A stretch of DNA of 64,000 nt from Streptacidiphilus albus JL83 (GCF_000744705.1 NZ_JQML01000001.1:3916017-3980016), one strand, 5' to 3'; shown: positions 17,495 through 26,307, counted from the first letter of the stretch. Numbers and translations: made by a program. Notes: a model not told the origin generated them from the letters alone.

Positions 17495-17644
17495 CGATGA
17501 AGAATGAGCACCGCTCTTCGGGAGCTGGTGTCACACGACTTCTACCAGCGCTTATGTACGCACAGAACGGATATGCCGGACACTCTAGAATGCCCGGCAT
17601 ATCCGTTCTGTTATGAAATTTTGCCCGGCTTTGTGCCCCAGGCA
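17495..17644 (+). repeat. tRNA-Arg 3'-flank repeat, left copy
   Basis: This 150-bp segment matches 24,652-24,801 without gaps and with about 14 differences. It includes the palindrome at 17,564-17,609 and ends exactly in GTGCCCCAGGCA, the first bases of the tRNA-Arg 3' end on the plus strand; beyond that the similarity stops. It therefore looks like the left scar of an older insertion at the tRNA-Arg gene. Confidence 0.85.
17564..17609. terminator. Imperfect palindrome, left copy
   Basis: This 46-base palindrome is the diverged copy of the perfect one at 24,721-24,766. The outer 16 bases of each arm still pair perfectly, including a matched pair of changes (GATATG/CATATC here, GACATG/CATGTC there), while the inner part has mismatches. 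The paired change suggests the hairpin was once maintained by selection. Confidence 0.5.
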
Positions 17645-17755
17645 AGGCACTCCGCAGAACCGAAACGATGCGCCGCCCGCCGGCGACTGGGGGGCGCTCG
17701 TCATCCGAACCACCGTGCAACTGGACAGCCGGTGATTCAGGGGAATGGTCTCAAG

Positions 17756-17904
17756 ACCGCAACCCACGCGCCCTCCCAGCTGTGGATGTCAGCCTGCTGG
17801 GCCGCAATTGTCGCGGCACCTGCTCCGCCCAAGCTGGCACCGCATGGCACAACTTGACACCCACTCCTGTCAGCAGACCTGTCCACAAGATCGGTCGGCC
17901 TCCA
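17756..17904 (+). repeat. 149-bp direct repeat, left copy
   Basis: This segment matches 22,950-23,098 with no gaps and about 10 differences. The right copy lies just upstream of the fic gene; this one is followed by the 27-bp repeats and no fic gene. It suggests that a fic upstream region was duplicated or that a fic gene was lost here. Confidence 0.85.
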
Positions 17905-17942
17905 CTTCACCCATACTTCCGGCTTAGCACCAGCTGACTAAG

Positions 17943-17969
17943 CGTCAAGAGTCCGCATAAAGATCAGTA
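17943..17969 (+). repeat. 27-bp repeat, copy 1
   Basis: The first of three related 27-bp units that begin CGTCAAGAG and end TAAAGATCAGTA. The middle bases vary. It lies 42 bp before copy 2 in the same orientation and has no known function. Confidence 0.7.
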
Positions 17970-17984
17970 CCCGCCCTGACAGAT

Positions 17985-18011
17985 CGTCAGGAGTGGATCT
18001 AAAGATCAGTA
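17985..18011 (+). repeat. 27-bp repeat, copy 2
   Basis: Second unit, beginning CGTCAGGAG and ending TAAAGATCAGTA, with the middle diverged. Tandem with copy 1 at a 42-bp period. Confidence 0.65.
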
Positions 18012-18098
18012 GAAGGCTGTGATATTCGACGGCTACAGATCAGCACCACAATCACCCCTCCGAAACCAGCAGTAAGTGCGATTAAGTGCGATACCGAA

Positions 18099-18323
18099 GA
18101 TGAACTGGGCCACCGACAAGGATTCTATACCAACAAATACGGCTACCATCCAAATGAAAAGTACACTCAGGCACTAGTTTCGAGAAAGGATGTCCCCACG
18201 GCGCCGCCATTGCAGGAAAAGAAAACCGATACTTATGAACCCGACACAGGCGCCGAGAGCACGGAAGCGATCAAGCCAGCCCTGAAATCGCATGACGGCA
18301 CTAAAAAGAACTATCTCCACTGA
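18099..18323 (+). pseudogene. Possible truncated low-GC coding fragment
   Basis: An open frame from about 18003 ends at 18323 and reads GFYTNKYGYHPNEKYTQALV then KDVPTAPPLQEKKTDTYEPD. It is rich in Lys, Glu, Thr and Tyr and in A/T-ending codons, unlike its surroundings. No ATG, GTG or TTG start occurs in its first half, and the 5' side abuts the 27-bp repeats, so it looks like the 3' end of a lost gene. Not recognised. Confidence 0.3.
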
Positions 18324-18524
18324 TAGCACAGTAAAATATAATGCCTCTATAGCCGTTGAACCTTCCAGCCACCGCCGCCCATTCGTAGTACTACCACTAA
18401 TACGCTAGTACCATCAAGCTCGTCGCCTGCAGCAAGCCAGCCCCCTCGATAGCTGCCGGGAACTCCTTCTTCATTGACGGGTCACGTAGGAGCCACTGTT
18501 CAACCGCTAACACCGACCAAAGGA

Positions 18525-18764
18525 TCAGGCGATGCGCTTGAACAACAGGAAGAAGAAGAGCAGCGTGGATATCAATGCAACTATAACGAAGGCAGGAATC
18601 CTGACATCCACCTTAGGATTCCCGGCCGCATCCGTACCGCCACCCCCCCTAAGGAGAAGTGACAGCCCAAGGATGCTCACCACCATCGCAGTCCCAACTA
18701 TAAGGAGCCCTCTCACTGGGGGTGGGTCGGACGCAGACAGGAGAATCAGCTGAATGGATCTCAC
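18525..18764 (-). CDS. Small two-helix membrane protein
   Basis: A 79-residue protein with two predicted membrane helices (LLIVGTAMVVSILGLSLLL and AFVIVALISTLLFFFLLF) joined by a Gly/Asp/Lys loop. GTG 18764 is preceded by GAGG about eight bases upstream. The composition (low GC, phenylalanine-rich end) fits the island rather than the host flank. No family is recognised. It could be a host-membrane component, an immunity peptide or a remnant. Confidence 0.45.
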   Translation of the reverse strand: MRSIQLILLSASDPPPVRGLLIVGTAMVVSILGLSLLLRGGGGTDAAGNPKVDVRIPAFVIVALISTLLFFFLLFKRIA

Positions 18765-19199
18765 TCAGGCACCTCGGATAGAGCCATCGAAACGATCGGA
18801 TAAGGCATGCGCACCAGTGGTCCCTATGGACTGCTCACAGCACACGATAGCCGTCTACCTTAGGGCAGTACAGCCCTGCCCCGTCTTCAGGTTGTAGGTA
18901 CATGACCCGCCACCCGTGAAAAGGAGGCCAGAGCCAGCCCCTACGCTCATCCCAAAATTTCCCCCATCGCCCGGAGGTGACGAAACGTCAAGAGACCGCC
19001 TAAAGATCAGTAGTGCGCGCATTCGGAAGCAACGTATTCCTCAGCGGGTGCTGCGGCAACGGAACAGCTTCCCCAAAGGCCCAGCCGACTGATGCCATGG
19101 AGAGCCTGCGAGTGCTACTGCGGGGGCGACCGGGAGTGTAGAAATAACGGATCCGTATCACTATCCATGGTAATAGAGAGCAGACCTCGACCAATTTGA
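18765..19199. other. Low-GC gap with one 27-bp repeat
   Basis: Apart from the repeat copy at 18,986, no supported gene is seen. A minus-strand frame around 18,860-18,960 ends FTGGGSCTYNLKTGQGC but has no convincing start or length. Confidence 0.35.
18986..19012 (+). repeat. 27-bp repeat, copy 3
   Basis: Third unit, beginning CGTCAAGAG and ending TAAAGATCAGTA, about 1 kb right of the first two and in the same orientation. It is nearly identical to copy 1. Confidence 0.7.
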
Positions 19200-19697
19200 C
19201 TACGCCTTCTCAGCCCTGTCCAACCTGCACTGGTTGCAATTCTTGAGATGCCGGAGGCGTAGGACTTCAAGCTGGTCCCTTTGTGACTGCATGCGCATCC
19301 TTGCCTCGGTGGACGCGCCATATGATGCAGCGCTCAGGAGGACGACAGAAGAGCCATCCACCTTCTCTAGCACCGGTGCAATAGTGGCAGGTGCCATGCC
19401 ATCGCCAGGTCCGACTGAGACCTTGGACACATCGCACCAGAAAATGTACTTCGACAGTCCTACCGCGCGCTGCAGAACGCCTTTATCGTCGGCAAAAACA
19501 CCCGCCCTAGCCCCCAGTACCGCAATTGCTGCGCCAAAGACGAAAATGAATGCATAGAAGGCGCGCGCAGCCCACGACCCACTGGAGAGATCAACCAGCC
19601 CCACAAGAGAGAAAACGCCGCCACCCATGACAACGGTCAGCCTCTGCCAGATGCTGAAAAACCTTACCTGATTCAAGTCCAAGCTCCCTGTCACCAC
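19200..19697 (-). CDS. PH-domain membrane protein
   Basis: A protein of about 165 residues. Two hydrophobic segments (LTVVMGGGVFSLVGLVDL and AFYAFIFVFGAAIAVLGA) precede a small bacterial PH-like beta domain (GVFADDKGVLQRAVGLSKYI, FWCDVSKVSVGPGDG, SVVLLSAASYG). Such proteins are common in actinobacteria and of unknown function, probably membrane-associated. A GTG at 19697 has no clear ribosome site; a TTG at 19676 has GGGAG eight bases upstream and may be the real start. Downstream C-terminal residues are charged and contain two cysteines. Confidence 0.65.
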   Translation of the reverse strand: MVTGSLDLNQVRFFSIWQRLTVVMGGGVFSLVGLVDLSSGSWAARAFYAFIFVFGAAIAVLGARAGVFADDKGVLQRAVGLSKYIFWCDVSKVSVGPGDGMAPATIAPVLEKVDGSSVVLLSAASYGASTEARMRMQSQRDQLEVLRLRHLKNCNQCRLDRAEKA

Positions 19698-19829
19698 CGG
19701 GGCCCCTGAGTTGCAGGACCCCGGAAGTTGGCCTACCAGCCGTCTACCTCAGCTATTCAGCTGGGAAAGCGAGTTGATGCCCCGACGGCAGAAGGGTGCC
19801 CCTGGCCTGCGATGATCTGGACTGTCTAG

Positions 19830-21291
19830 TACTACAGCCGGTGGTTTTACGGTGAGTGAGCGCGGGCGGTTCGGGTGCGGTAGTGGCTGTGGCGGGCGCG
19901 GGTTTGGTGGCGGGTGCGCCAGCGGTGCCAGTGCATGGTCAGCCAGGTGCGGGCGGTGCGCACTGGTGCCTGGACGATGCGGTCGTACAGGCGGCGGATC
20001 TCGTTCACGGTCGGGGGTCGACTGTCGGTGGACGGTGCGGTATTAGCCGGCTCCGGACGTCGGCCAGGAAGGCCATGGCGAGCATGCATACGGTGGTGTG
20101 CCGGTACCACGAGCACCATTTGCGTACCTCGTGCTCATCGAGTCCGACCTGGCCCTTGGCCACCTGGAAGGACTCCTCGACCATCCAGCGCTGCCCGGCG
20201 GCGGTCACCAGTGCGGACAGGGTGGTGCCGGTGTCGGCGTGGCACAGGAAGTAGGCGACCTCGCGGACCAGTTCGCCGGTCTTCTTGTTCACCTTGTTCG
20301 GAACGGTGGAACGCCGGATCAACAGGTGGCGCTCCAACTCCAGATCAGTGTGGGCGAGTTGGACGATGGCCCAGTCGTAGTCGCGCGGGCCCTTGGCGCC
20401 GTCGGCGCACGAACGGCGCTCGAAGACGTCCTCGGGCACGGCCGCGTACAGTTCGCGGGCCTGGCGGGTGCGCCCGTCGGGCAGTGGCAGCGCCTCGTCC
20501 TTGGGGATGGCCAGCACGTAGCGGATGCGCTGTTCCTCCAGCCAGGCACGCAGGGCGCGGGCCTGGCCGTAGACCTCGTCGGCCAGGAAGTAGGAGAACG
20601 GGACCCCTGCCCGCACGGCGCGTTCCACCATCCGCCGGGCCAGTTCCGGCTTGGTGGCCACTTGCGTGGCGCGCTCGGGCGGGATGCCCTGCTCGGCACT
20701 GCGCCGTTCATGTTCGGCGGTGGTTCCAGCCCATGTCCTCCCGAGGTAGAGCTCGCGGTCGATCAGTGTCCGACCCCGGCTGGATCCGTAGGACAGGTGG
20801 ACGCTGACCTGGGCGTTCTCGATCCGGCCTGCGGTTCCGGTGTACTGCCGCTGCACCCCGGCGCTCTTGGTGCCCTTCTTGATGTCACCAGTCTCGTCCG
20901 CGATGAGTACCGCATCCGGGGCGGTCAGGGCGGCGACGGCATAGTCCCGGACCCGGTCGCGCAGTTCGTCCGCGTCCCACGCCGCCTTGGCCAGGAAGCC
21001 CTGCAGCCGGTCGGGGTTGGGGTGACCGGCGAACTCGGCCAGCTGCCACAGGTTCTTGCGCGGCACCTCAGCCAGCAGCCCGCGCATCATCGCCCGCAGG
21101 TTCTCCCGCGAGGCCGGGCGGGCGAACACATCGTCCACCGAGGCACACAGCGCCTCCAACTCACCCTCCATGGAACGGACATCAGCCTCGCTCAACTCGC
21201 CCGTCGGCACCGCACCTGGCGGCAGCATCACTCCCACGAATGGAGTAACGAGCCAGCCGCCATCACGTCACGTGAACAACCGGCTGTAGTA
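19830..21291 (-). mobile_element. IS701-family insertion sequence
   Basis: A 1,462-bp element. Terminal inverted repeats begin TACTACAGCCGG at both ends, and the element is flanked by a CTAG direct repeat at 19,826-19,829 and 21,292-21,295, the 4-bp target expected for the IS701 family. It carries one transposase frame on the minus strand, broken near its 3' end. Confidence 0.88.
19847..21237 (-). pseudogene. IS701 transposase, frameshifted near the C-terminus
   Basis: The main frame (20,005-21,237) encodes 410 residues with the IS701 DDE core: VLIADETGDIKKG, FSYFLADEVYG and WMVEESFQVAKGQVGLDEHE. It ends early at IPHRPPTVDPRP. The usual C-terminal tail (PPTVNEIRRLYDRIV, then WHRWRTRHQTRARHSHYRTR) continues in a different frame down to 19,847. 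One small indel near 20,010-20,045 explains this. The catalytic core is intact but about 55 terminal residues are lost. Confidence 0.8.
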
Positions 21292-21329
21292 CTAGATCAA
21301 GTTCATCGTTCGGAAGAGGCACCCTCCGG

Positions 21330-22789
21330 GTGAAAGCTACCAGCTGGGACAGTCGGCTCGCGGTGCGGGCCGACGGCAGGAACCTGATCGGCCACGCCGG
21401 GGTGGTGCTGCTGCGCAAACTCGCCGACCGCCTCCACCTGGCCACCGCGCTCGGTGCGGCACTGCCCACGGGCACCGGCCCGCGATGGCGGGACCGCGGT
21501 GTCGCCCTGGTGCAGTTGGCCTGCGCGATCGCGCTCGGCGCGACGAATCTCCTGGAAGCCGGGCGCCTGCAGCACCACTGGCTGCCCTGTTCGACCGACC
21601 GGTCTCCGACAGCACCCTGCGTCGCACACTGGAGGCGATCGACGCCCCGACCGCGGCCCGGATCGAACGTGCTCGCGCCACCGTCCGCCGCCTGGTGCGG
21701 ACCCGGCTGTCCCTTCGCCCCGGCGGCTTCCCCCGGATCGCCGTCGCCGGCCGGAAGCTGATCGGCTGGTACGTGCTGGACCTGGACGCCACCATCGTGA
21801 CGTGCACCAGCCGCAAGGACGGGGCGGCCGGCACGTACAAGGGCTCCTTCGGGCACCTGCCGCTGGGCGCCTGGCTGGCCAACACCCACGAGTGCGTCGC
21901 GATGCTGCTGCGTCCGGGCAACGCCGCCCCCAACGACGTCGGCGACCACCAGCAGGTCCTGGCCGCCGCGCTGCGCCAGCTCCCGTTGCCACCATGGTCC
22001 AAGCTCCTGGTCAGGATCGACGGCGCGGCCTTCTCCCACGGCGTCCTGAACCATCTGGCGGCGTTGACCACCACCCGGCGGCGGGTCCGCCTCATCACCG
22101 GCTGGGCGATCAACGACACCGACGAACAGGCGATCGCGCTGCTGCCCGAGCGCGTGTGGACGGCCGCCGTGCGCCAGGACGGCCAACTTCACGAGACCAA
22201 AGGCCAGGACGGGGCGAGGGTCACCTACCAGGTCGCCGAGCTGACCGGGGTGCGCGACCTGGCGGGCCGGCCCGAGGGACTGCGGCTGATCGTGCGCCGG
22301 GTCAAGCCCTCGCGGCGCGACGCGAAGAAGCTCACCGCGTTCGAGCACCGGACCGGCTGGCGCTACCAGATCGTCGCCACCAACATCCCCGCCCACCAGG
22401 GCCTGTCCAGTGTCCCCGGCTCCGGACAGGCATGGTTCTGCGACGCCCTCCACCGCGACCACGCAGAGGTGGAAGACCGCGTGAAGGCGATCAAGCGGAT
22501 CGGACTCGGGCTGCTGCCATCGAAGTCCTGGCAGGTCAACGAGGCCTGGGTGCCGGCCGCCACCATCGCGGCCGACCTCGACGCCTGGACGCGGCTTCTC
22601 CTGCTGCACGACGCCCCGGAACCGGCCAGGGCCGAGCCGGCCACGATCCGCTCCAAGCTTTACCACCTCCCGGCCCGCCTCACCGCTCACGCCCGCCGCC
22701 GGGTCCTCCACCTGGACCGGTCATGGCCATGGGCGCACGTGTTCACCACCGCCTGGCAGCGGGCCACCGACCTCCCGGCCCTCACCTGA
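21330..22789 (+). pseudogene. IS1380-family transposase, frameshifted
   Basis: The N-terminal part lies in one frame from 21,330 (LAVRADGRNLIGHAGVVLLR, ALVQLACAIALGATNLLEA) and the rest in another frame to 22,789 (ALFDRPVSDSTLRRTLEAID, WYVLDLDATIV, LLVRIDGAAFSHGVL, HAEVEDRVKAIKRIG). The switch occurs near 21,575. Together they make a normal-length IS1380 transposase of about 480 residues, so one indel has broken it. The element begins right next to the IS701 element; its terminal repeats could not be found. Confidence 0.82.
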
Positions 22790-22949
22790 GAGCCGGCCAC
22801 CCCGACGAGGACAAGGAAGGAGGAGACCAGTAGCACACCGGGCCGTGGAACCCGGCGCACACCGCAGCGTCACGCGACGGACCCCGCCTCGAACGGCAGA
22901 GGACAAACCGGGCAGCCAGCCGGACCGGCCCCTGCGATCAGACCGCTGA
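22790..22949. other. Short gap between transposase and repeat
   Basis: No gene. It holds GGAAGGAGGAGACCAG and the presumed right end of the IS1380 element, whose border is not clear. Confidence 0.4.
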
Positions 22950-23098
22950 ACCGCAACCCACGCGTCCCCCCAGCTGCGAATTTCAGCCTGCTGGGCCGTA
23001 ATTGTCGCGGCACCTGGTCCGCCCAAGCTGGCACCGTATGGCACAACTTGCCACCCACTCCTGTCAGCCGACCTGTCCACAAGATCGGTCGGCCTCCA
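22950..23098 (+). repeat. 149-bp direct repeat, right copy
   Basis: Matches 17,756-17,904 without gaps, with about 10 differences. It ends 87 bases upstream of the fic start, so it may carry the fic promoter or be a recombination scar. No known repeat family recognised. Confidence 0.85.
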
Positions 23099-23185
23099 GT
23101 CGCGATCACCCCTCAGTTGGGTCACCATCCGCTCACCAGTCGAGCCATACATGCCACAATGAAACCTTCATGGTTTAATAGCGAC

Positions 23186-24334
23186 ATGCTGTATGCGACT
23201 CCGACACTCGACACCGACGATCTCCGGGTCCTTGAGGAAATCGGGGAGATGCGTGTTGCGCTGCGCCATCAGCTCGCGGTGCGACCGCGCTGGGACCGGC
23301 CGCTGCGGCGGCACATGACAGCGCGGGCCGTAGCAGGATCGAACACGATCGAGGGCTACGCGGCGACCGTCGACGACGTCGAAGCGATGATGAGCGGCGA
23401 AGAACCGCTGGACGCCTCGGAAGTGGTGCGCGAGGAGATCGCCGGTTACCAATTGGCGCTGACATACGTTCAGGCACTAGCCGATGCACCCGGGTTCACC
23501 TTCCAGACGGAAGGGCTGAACGCCCTGCACTTCATGATGCAGTCGAAGCACCTGGCCAAGCGTCCGGGCCGGTGGCGCAGCCGTGAGGTGTGGATCAACG
23601 AGCCTGGCAGGCCCGACGTCCGCGCCTACACCGCCCCGGATCCGGAGCAGGTGCCAGCGCTCATGGAAGAACTAGTCACGTGGCTCAACGAGGGCGACCT
23701 GGACGCACCGGTGCACGTGCGTGCCTCAATGGCGCACCTGAACCTTGTGAAGATCCATCCGTGGCATGACGGCAACGGCCGAATGTCCCGCGCACTGTCC
23801 ACACTGGTCTTCGCGCGCGAGCAACTGATGCCCCCAGAGTTCTCATCCATCGAGGAGTGGCTCGGCTACCCGAGTAACACGGTGCGCTACTACGACGTCC
23901 TCGCCGAGGTCGGCGGGCCGGTGTACTCACCGGAGCGGGACGCACACCCGTGGATCCGATTCTGCCTACGCGCTCACCATCAACAGGCGCAGTACGCAGA
24001 GCATTTGATGCACCGCCAGAATCAGGGTTGGTCGGCCCTCTTCGATGCCCTCCGCAGCACCGGCATCGACGGAGAACTGGCCGAGCGCTACCTCTACGCA
24101 CTTCTCCCCGCCTTCCTGGGGCACCGCGTCCGTCGAGCCCTCTACCAGGCCGACGCCGAACTCGGAGAGGCCAGCGCAATGCGAGACATTCGGCAATTGC
24201 GCGATGCCGGGTGGCTGATCCAGCACGGCAAGGCCAGGGGGACGTTCTATACCGGCGGAGAACGGATGAACCCCGTACGAGACCTGGTCGCACAGCACAT
24301 TGGACCGCTGCGTGATCCGTATGCCGTGAGGTAA
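23186..24334 (+). CDS. fic: Fic-family protein (probable AMP transferase)
   Basis: A 382-residue Fic/DOC protein. The active-site motif is complete: HPWHDGNGR at 191-199 (usual HPFxDGNGR), with the catalytic histidine and the anion-binding loop. The N-terminal inhibitory helix motif SNTIEG (52-57) is present, with Glu56 expected to block ATP, so it is the self-inhibited N-terminal class. A winged-helix-like region follows (AMRDIRQLRDAGWLIQHGKA). It probably adenylylates a protein, possibly itself. ATG 23186 fits the usual family N-terminus (LYATPxLD); ATG 23159 is possible, and neither has a ribosome site, so the mRNA may be leaderless. No separate antitoxin gene is adjacent. Confidence 0.88.
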   Translation: MLYATPTLDTDDLRVLEEIGEMRVALRHQLAVRPRWDRPLRRHMTARAVAGSNTIEGYAATVDDVEAMMSGEEPLDASEVVREEIAGYQLALTYVQALADAPGFTFQTEGLNALHFMMQSKHLAKRPGRWRSREVWINEPGRPDVRAYTAPDPEQVPALMEELVTWLNEGDLDAPVHVRASMAHLNLVKIHPWHDGNGRMSRALSTLVFAREQLMPPEFSSIEEWLGYPSNTVRYYDVLAEVGGPVYSPERDAHPWIRFCLRAHHQQAQYAEHLMHRQNQGWSALFDALRSTGIDGELAERYLYALLPAFLGHRVRRALYQADAELGEASAMRDIRQLRDAGWLIQHGKARGTFYTGGERMNPVRDLVAQHIGPLRDPYAVR

Positions 24335-24651
24335 TCCCGCTGGCGAGTTATGGGCCACCACTGTGCCGGACACTGCGGTCACCGTAACTGTCTGGCCACA
24401 GAGGCTGCACTCCGACCACCCATGTCTGCCGGAGGTGTGCGAGCCCAAGGAAACGGTGTCCGTCCGGGTCACCCGGCACCTGCGCACGCCGCTCCGTTCT
24501 CAACGTCGTCGGGATGGACGATCACGTCCGCGACCCCTGAAGCCTGCATCAGGGATCTGACCGCAGGTGCTCGGCAAGCGCTTGCATCCATTGCAGCACG
24601 CCCTGACCTGGGATTATGTGCATCGACGCCAGCAACGCGTCCAACGTCCGA
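24335..24651. other. Gap between fic and the tRNA-flank repeat
   Basis: About 317 bases with no supported gene or RNA. Confidence 0.45.
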
Positions 24652-24801
24652 CGATGGAGAATGAGCAAGGCTCTTCGGGAGTTGGTGTCACACGGCTTCT
24701 ACCAGCGCTTATGTACGCACAGAACGGACATGCCGGGCAGTCTAGACTGCCCGGCATGTCCGTTCTGTCATGAAATTTTGTCCTGGTTTGTGCCCCAGGC
24801 A
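24652..24801 (+). repeat. tRNA-Arg 3'-flank repeat, right copy
   Basis: The sequence that originally lay downstream of tRNA-Arg(CCT), separated from the rest of the gene by the prophage. It matches 17,495-17,644 at about 90% and runs into the first bases of attL. Confidence 0.85.
24721..24766 (-). terminator. Perfect 46-bp palindrome, probable original tRNA terminator
   Basis: Two 23-base halves are perfect complements; the arms begin AGAACGGACATGCC and the centre is TCTAGA. It lies 23 bases from the tRNA 3' end, so before integration it would have ended tRNA-Arg transcription. There is no long U-tract. Confidence 0.6.
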
Positions 24802-24837
24802 GGATTCGAACCTGCGACACCGGCTTTAGGAGAGCCG
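24790..24837. repeat. attL core, 48 bp
   Basis: Perfect direct repeat of 62,494-62,541. It holds tRNA-Arg nucleotides 27-73 plus one base (anticodon stem to 3' end), the displaced chromosomal copy. After it the sequence (ATTTATC...) no longer pairs as tRNA. Confidence 0.95.
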
Positions 24838-24842
24838 ATTTA

Positions 24843-26267
24843 TCATCCATTTCCCACCTTTCTGACCTTGGCCTTTGGCTTCCGACCTGCCGGAAAAGTG
24901 ATCATCTGGGCGATATTTGGGTGATCATCTTCCGAACGCCACTTCAGCAGGTCCACGCGGCCCCACAGCGACTCCCAGCCGAGGTTCCGCATCGCGCGCT
25001 CGTAGATCTCCTCCAGGCCCGCCAGGCGCTCGATCCGCATCTCCACCGTCGGGTGCTGGTACACGGCCTTGATTCCGGGCCGCTTGTGGCCGGCCTGCTC
25101 GTAGGCCAGCGGTGCCTTGACCCCGATCTGCTCCTGGAAGGTGTCGTGGGTATGCCGCAGCAGGTCCATCGTCAGCCCCGGCATGATCGGCGCCCACGGC
25201 TCCACGCCGGCGGTGCCCGGGCGCCGCAGCGAGCCCGGCCGCCCGTTCACGGCCGGCCTCAGTACCTTGGACCAGTTGCCCCGGCGCCAGAACGTCCCGC
25301 TGTCCGTGGCGTATAGGTGGGTGTACTTCGCGGGCCCCTCGTCTGTGGCCGGCTGCATCGGCGGGAGATCGTCCCGGTGGGCACGGATCAGCTGGGCGAG
25401 GAACGGCGGCAGGTCGACGTCGCGGACGCTCCACGCGTTCTTCGGCGGCTCCAGCTGCAGCACGGTGCCGATCCTCTTGCCGTCCTCGTCCCGGTCGTCG
25501 TACTCGACGAGCTCGCCGAAGTCGGGGTCGATGTGCAGCACCTGGCACGTCCACTCGCCCCTGCCGAACGCCTCGCGCCGGATCCCCAGGGCGGTCTCAC
25601 GGTGCAGGGCATTGCTCTCGCCCCAGCGCAGGCCGACGAAGCCAACCGTCAGGACGTGCAGCCCGCGCGTCGGGCCGAGGCGCTGCGCCAGCTGCAGCAC
25701 CGCCTCAGGCGTGGCGGCCCGCTTGGCCTTCGCGCTGGTGGCCGAAGCCGTCTTCTTCGCCTTCGCCGCGGAGTTGCCCGTCGAGACGGAACGGCGCCGA
25801 CCGTAGAGCGGGTTGACGGTGAGGTGCTTCGCGTCGACCGCGGCCGTGAGGATCGTGGACATCAGGCTGACTGAGTGGTCGATCTCGGTCTCGTGCGCCG
25901 GGTGGGCGTTGGCCCAGGCCTCGACGTCGAACCAGCTGAAGGCGATGAGCGGAGTGTGCTCCCACTTCGGCAGGATGACTGTCTCCAGCATCCGCCAGCG
26001 CGTCGTGACGGTGTTGCCGCGCGGATTGCGAGCCTTCATGAACTCCCGGGCGAATACGCCGAAGTGCTTTCTGGCCAGCTCGGGATCAATCCAACGGCCC
26101 GCCCGGATCGCGGCTTCCTGTTCCTCGCCCCACGCCTCGGCCGTTTTCTTCGTGGCGAATCCCGGCTCGCTCCCCCATGTGCCGTCGGGGCGTTTGTATC
26201 GGGCACGCCAGGAGACCTTTCCTTTACTGCCCTTGGCCTCACTGATGCGCTTGTCTGCGTATGCCAC
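24843..26267 (-). CDS. int: Tyrosine-type site-specific integrase
   Basis: A 474-residue phage integrase ending five bases from attL. Domains: N-terminal arm-binding part (about 15-60, RARYKRPDGTWGSEPGF), core-binding domain (about 70-160) and catalytic domain (about 185-450). Visible catalytic residues are Arg214 (GLRWGES), Arg371 with His372 (LLRHTHDT), His394 (AGHKRPG) and Tyr403 (VYQHP). The first histidine of the usual HxLRH box is replaced by Asp368 (MDLLRH), a tolerated change in some actinophage enzymes. It should recombine attP with the tRNA-Arg 3' end. An IS4-family element lies 40 bases upstream of its start and probably cuts it off from its promoter. Confidence 0.93.
   Translation of the reverse strand: MAYADKRISEAKGSKGKVSWRARYKRPDGTWGSEPGFATKKTAEAWGEEQEAAIRAGRWIDPELARKHFGVFAREFMKARNPRGNTVTTRWRMLETVILPKWEHTPLIAFSWFDVEAWANAHPAHETEIDHSVSLMSTILTAAVDAKHLTVNPLYGRRRSVSTGNSAAKAKKTASATSAKAKRAATPEAVLQLAQRLGPTRGLHVLTVGFVGLRWGESNALHRETALGIRREAFGRGEWTCQVLHIDPDFGELVEYDDRDEDGKRIGTVLQLEPPKNAWSVRDVDLPPFLAQLIRAHRDDLPPMQPATDEGPAKYTHLYATDSGTFWRRGNWSKVLRPAVNGRPGSLRRPGTAGVEPWAPIMPGLTMDLLRHTHDTFQEQIGVKAPLAYEQAGHKRPGIKAVYQHPTVEMRIERLAGLEEIYERAMRNLGWESLWGRVDLLKWRSEDDHPNIAQMITFPAGRKPKAKVRKVGNG
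24899..24931. promoter_or_regulatory. Candidate integrase arm-type sites, left
   Basis: Three tandem 11-bp units (TGATCATCTGG, GCGATATTTGG, GTGATCATCTT) lie inside the 3' end of int, 62 bases inside attL. The same three-unit array recurs in the same orientation at 62,339-62,371 with 29 of 33 bases equal. Paired arrays near both att cores are typical of arm-binding sites. The function is inferred. Confidence 0.55.
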
Positions 26268-26307
26268 GTGGCGTCCTCCTGACGCCTCCGGCAGGCGGGG
26301 CCTGACC

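Noticed and set aside
17504..17857. Plus-strand frame starting in the tRNA-flank repeat, with a similar one at 24,616
   Set aside because: The two frames look conserved (MS-ALRELVSH, RLCTHRTDMP) only because the DNA repeat is duplicated; the frame runs through the palindrome and tRNA piece and ends differently in each copy.
17463..19200. CRISPR array
   Set aside because: The 27-bp repeats are only three, with unequal spacing (42 bp and 1 kb) and no cas genes in the window.
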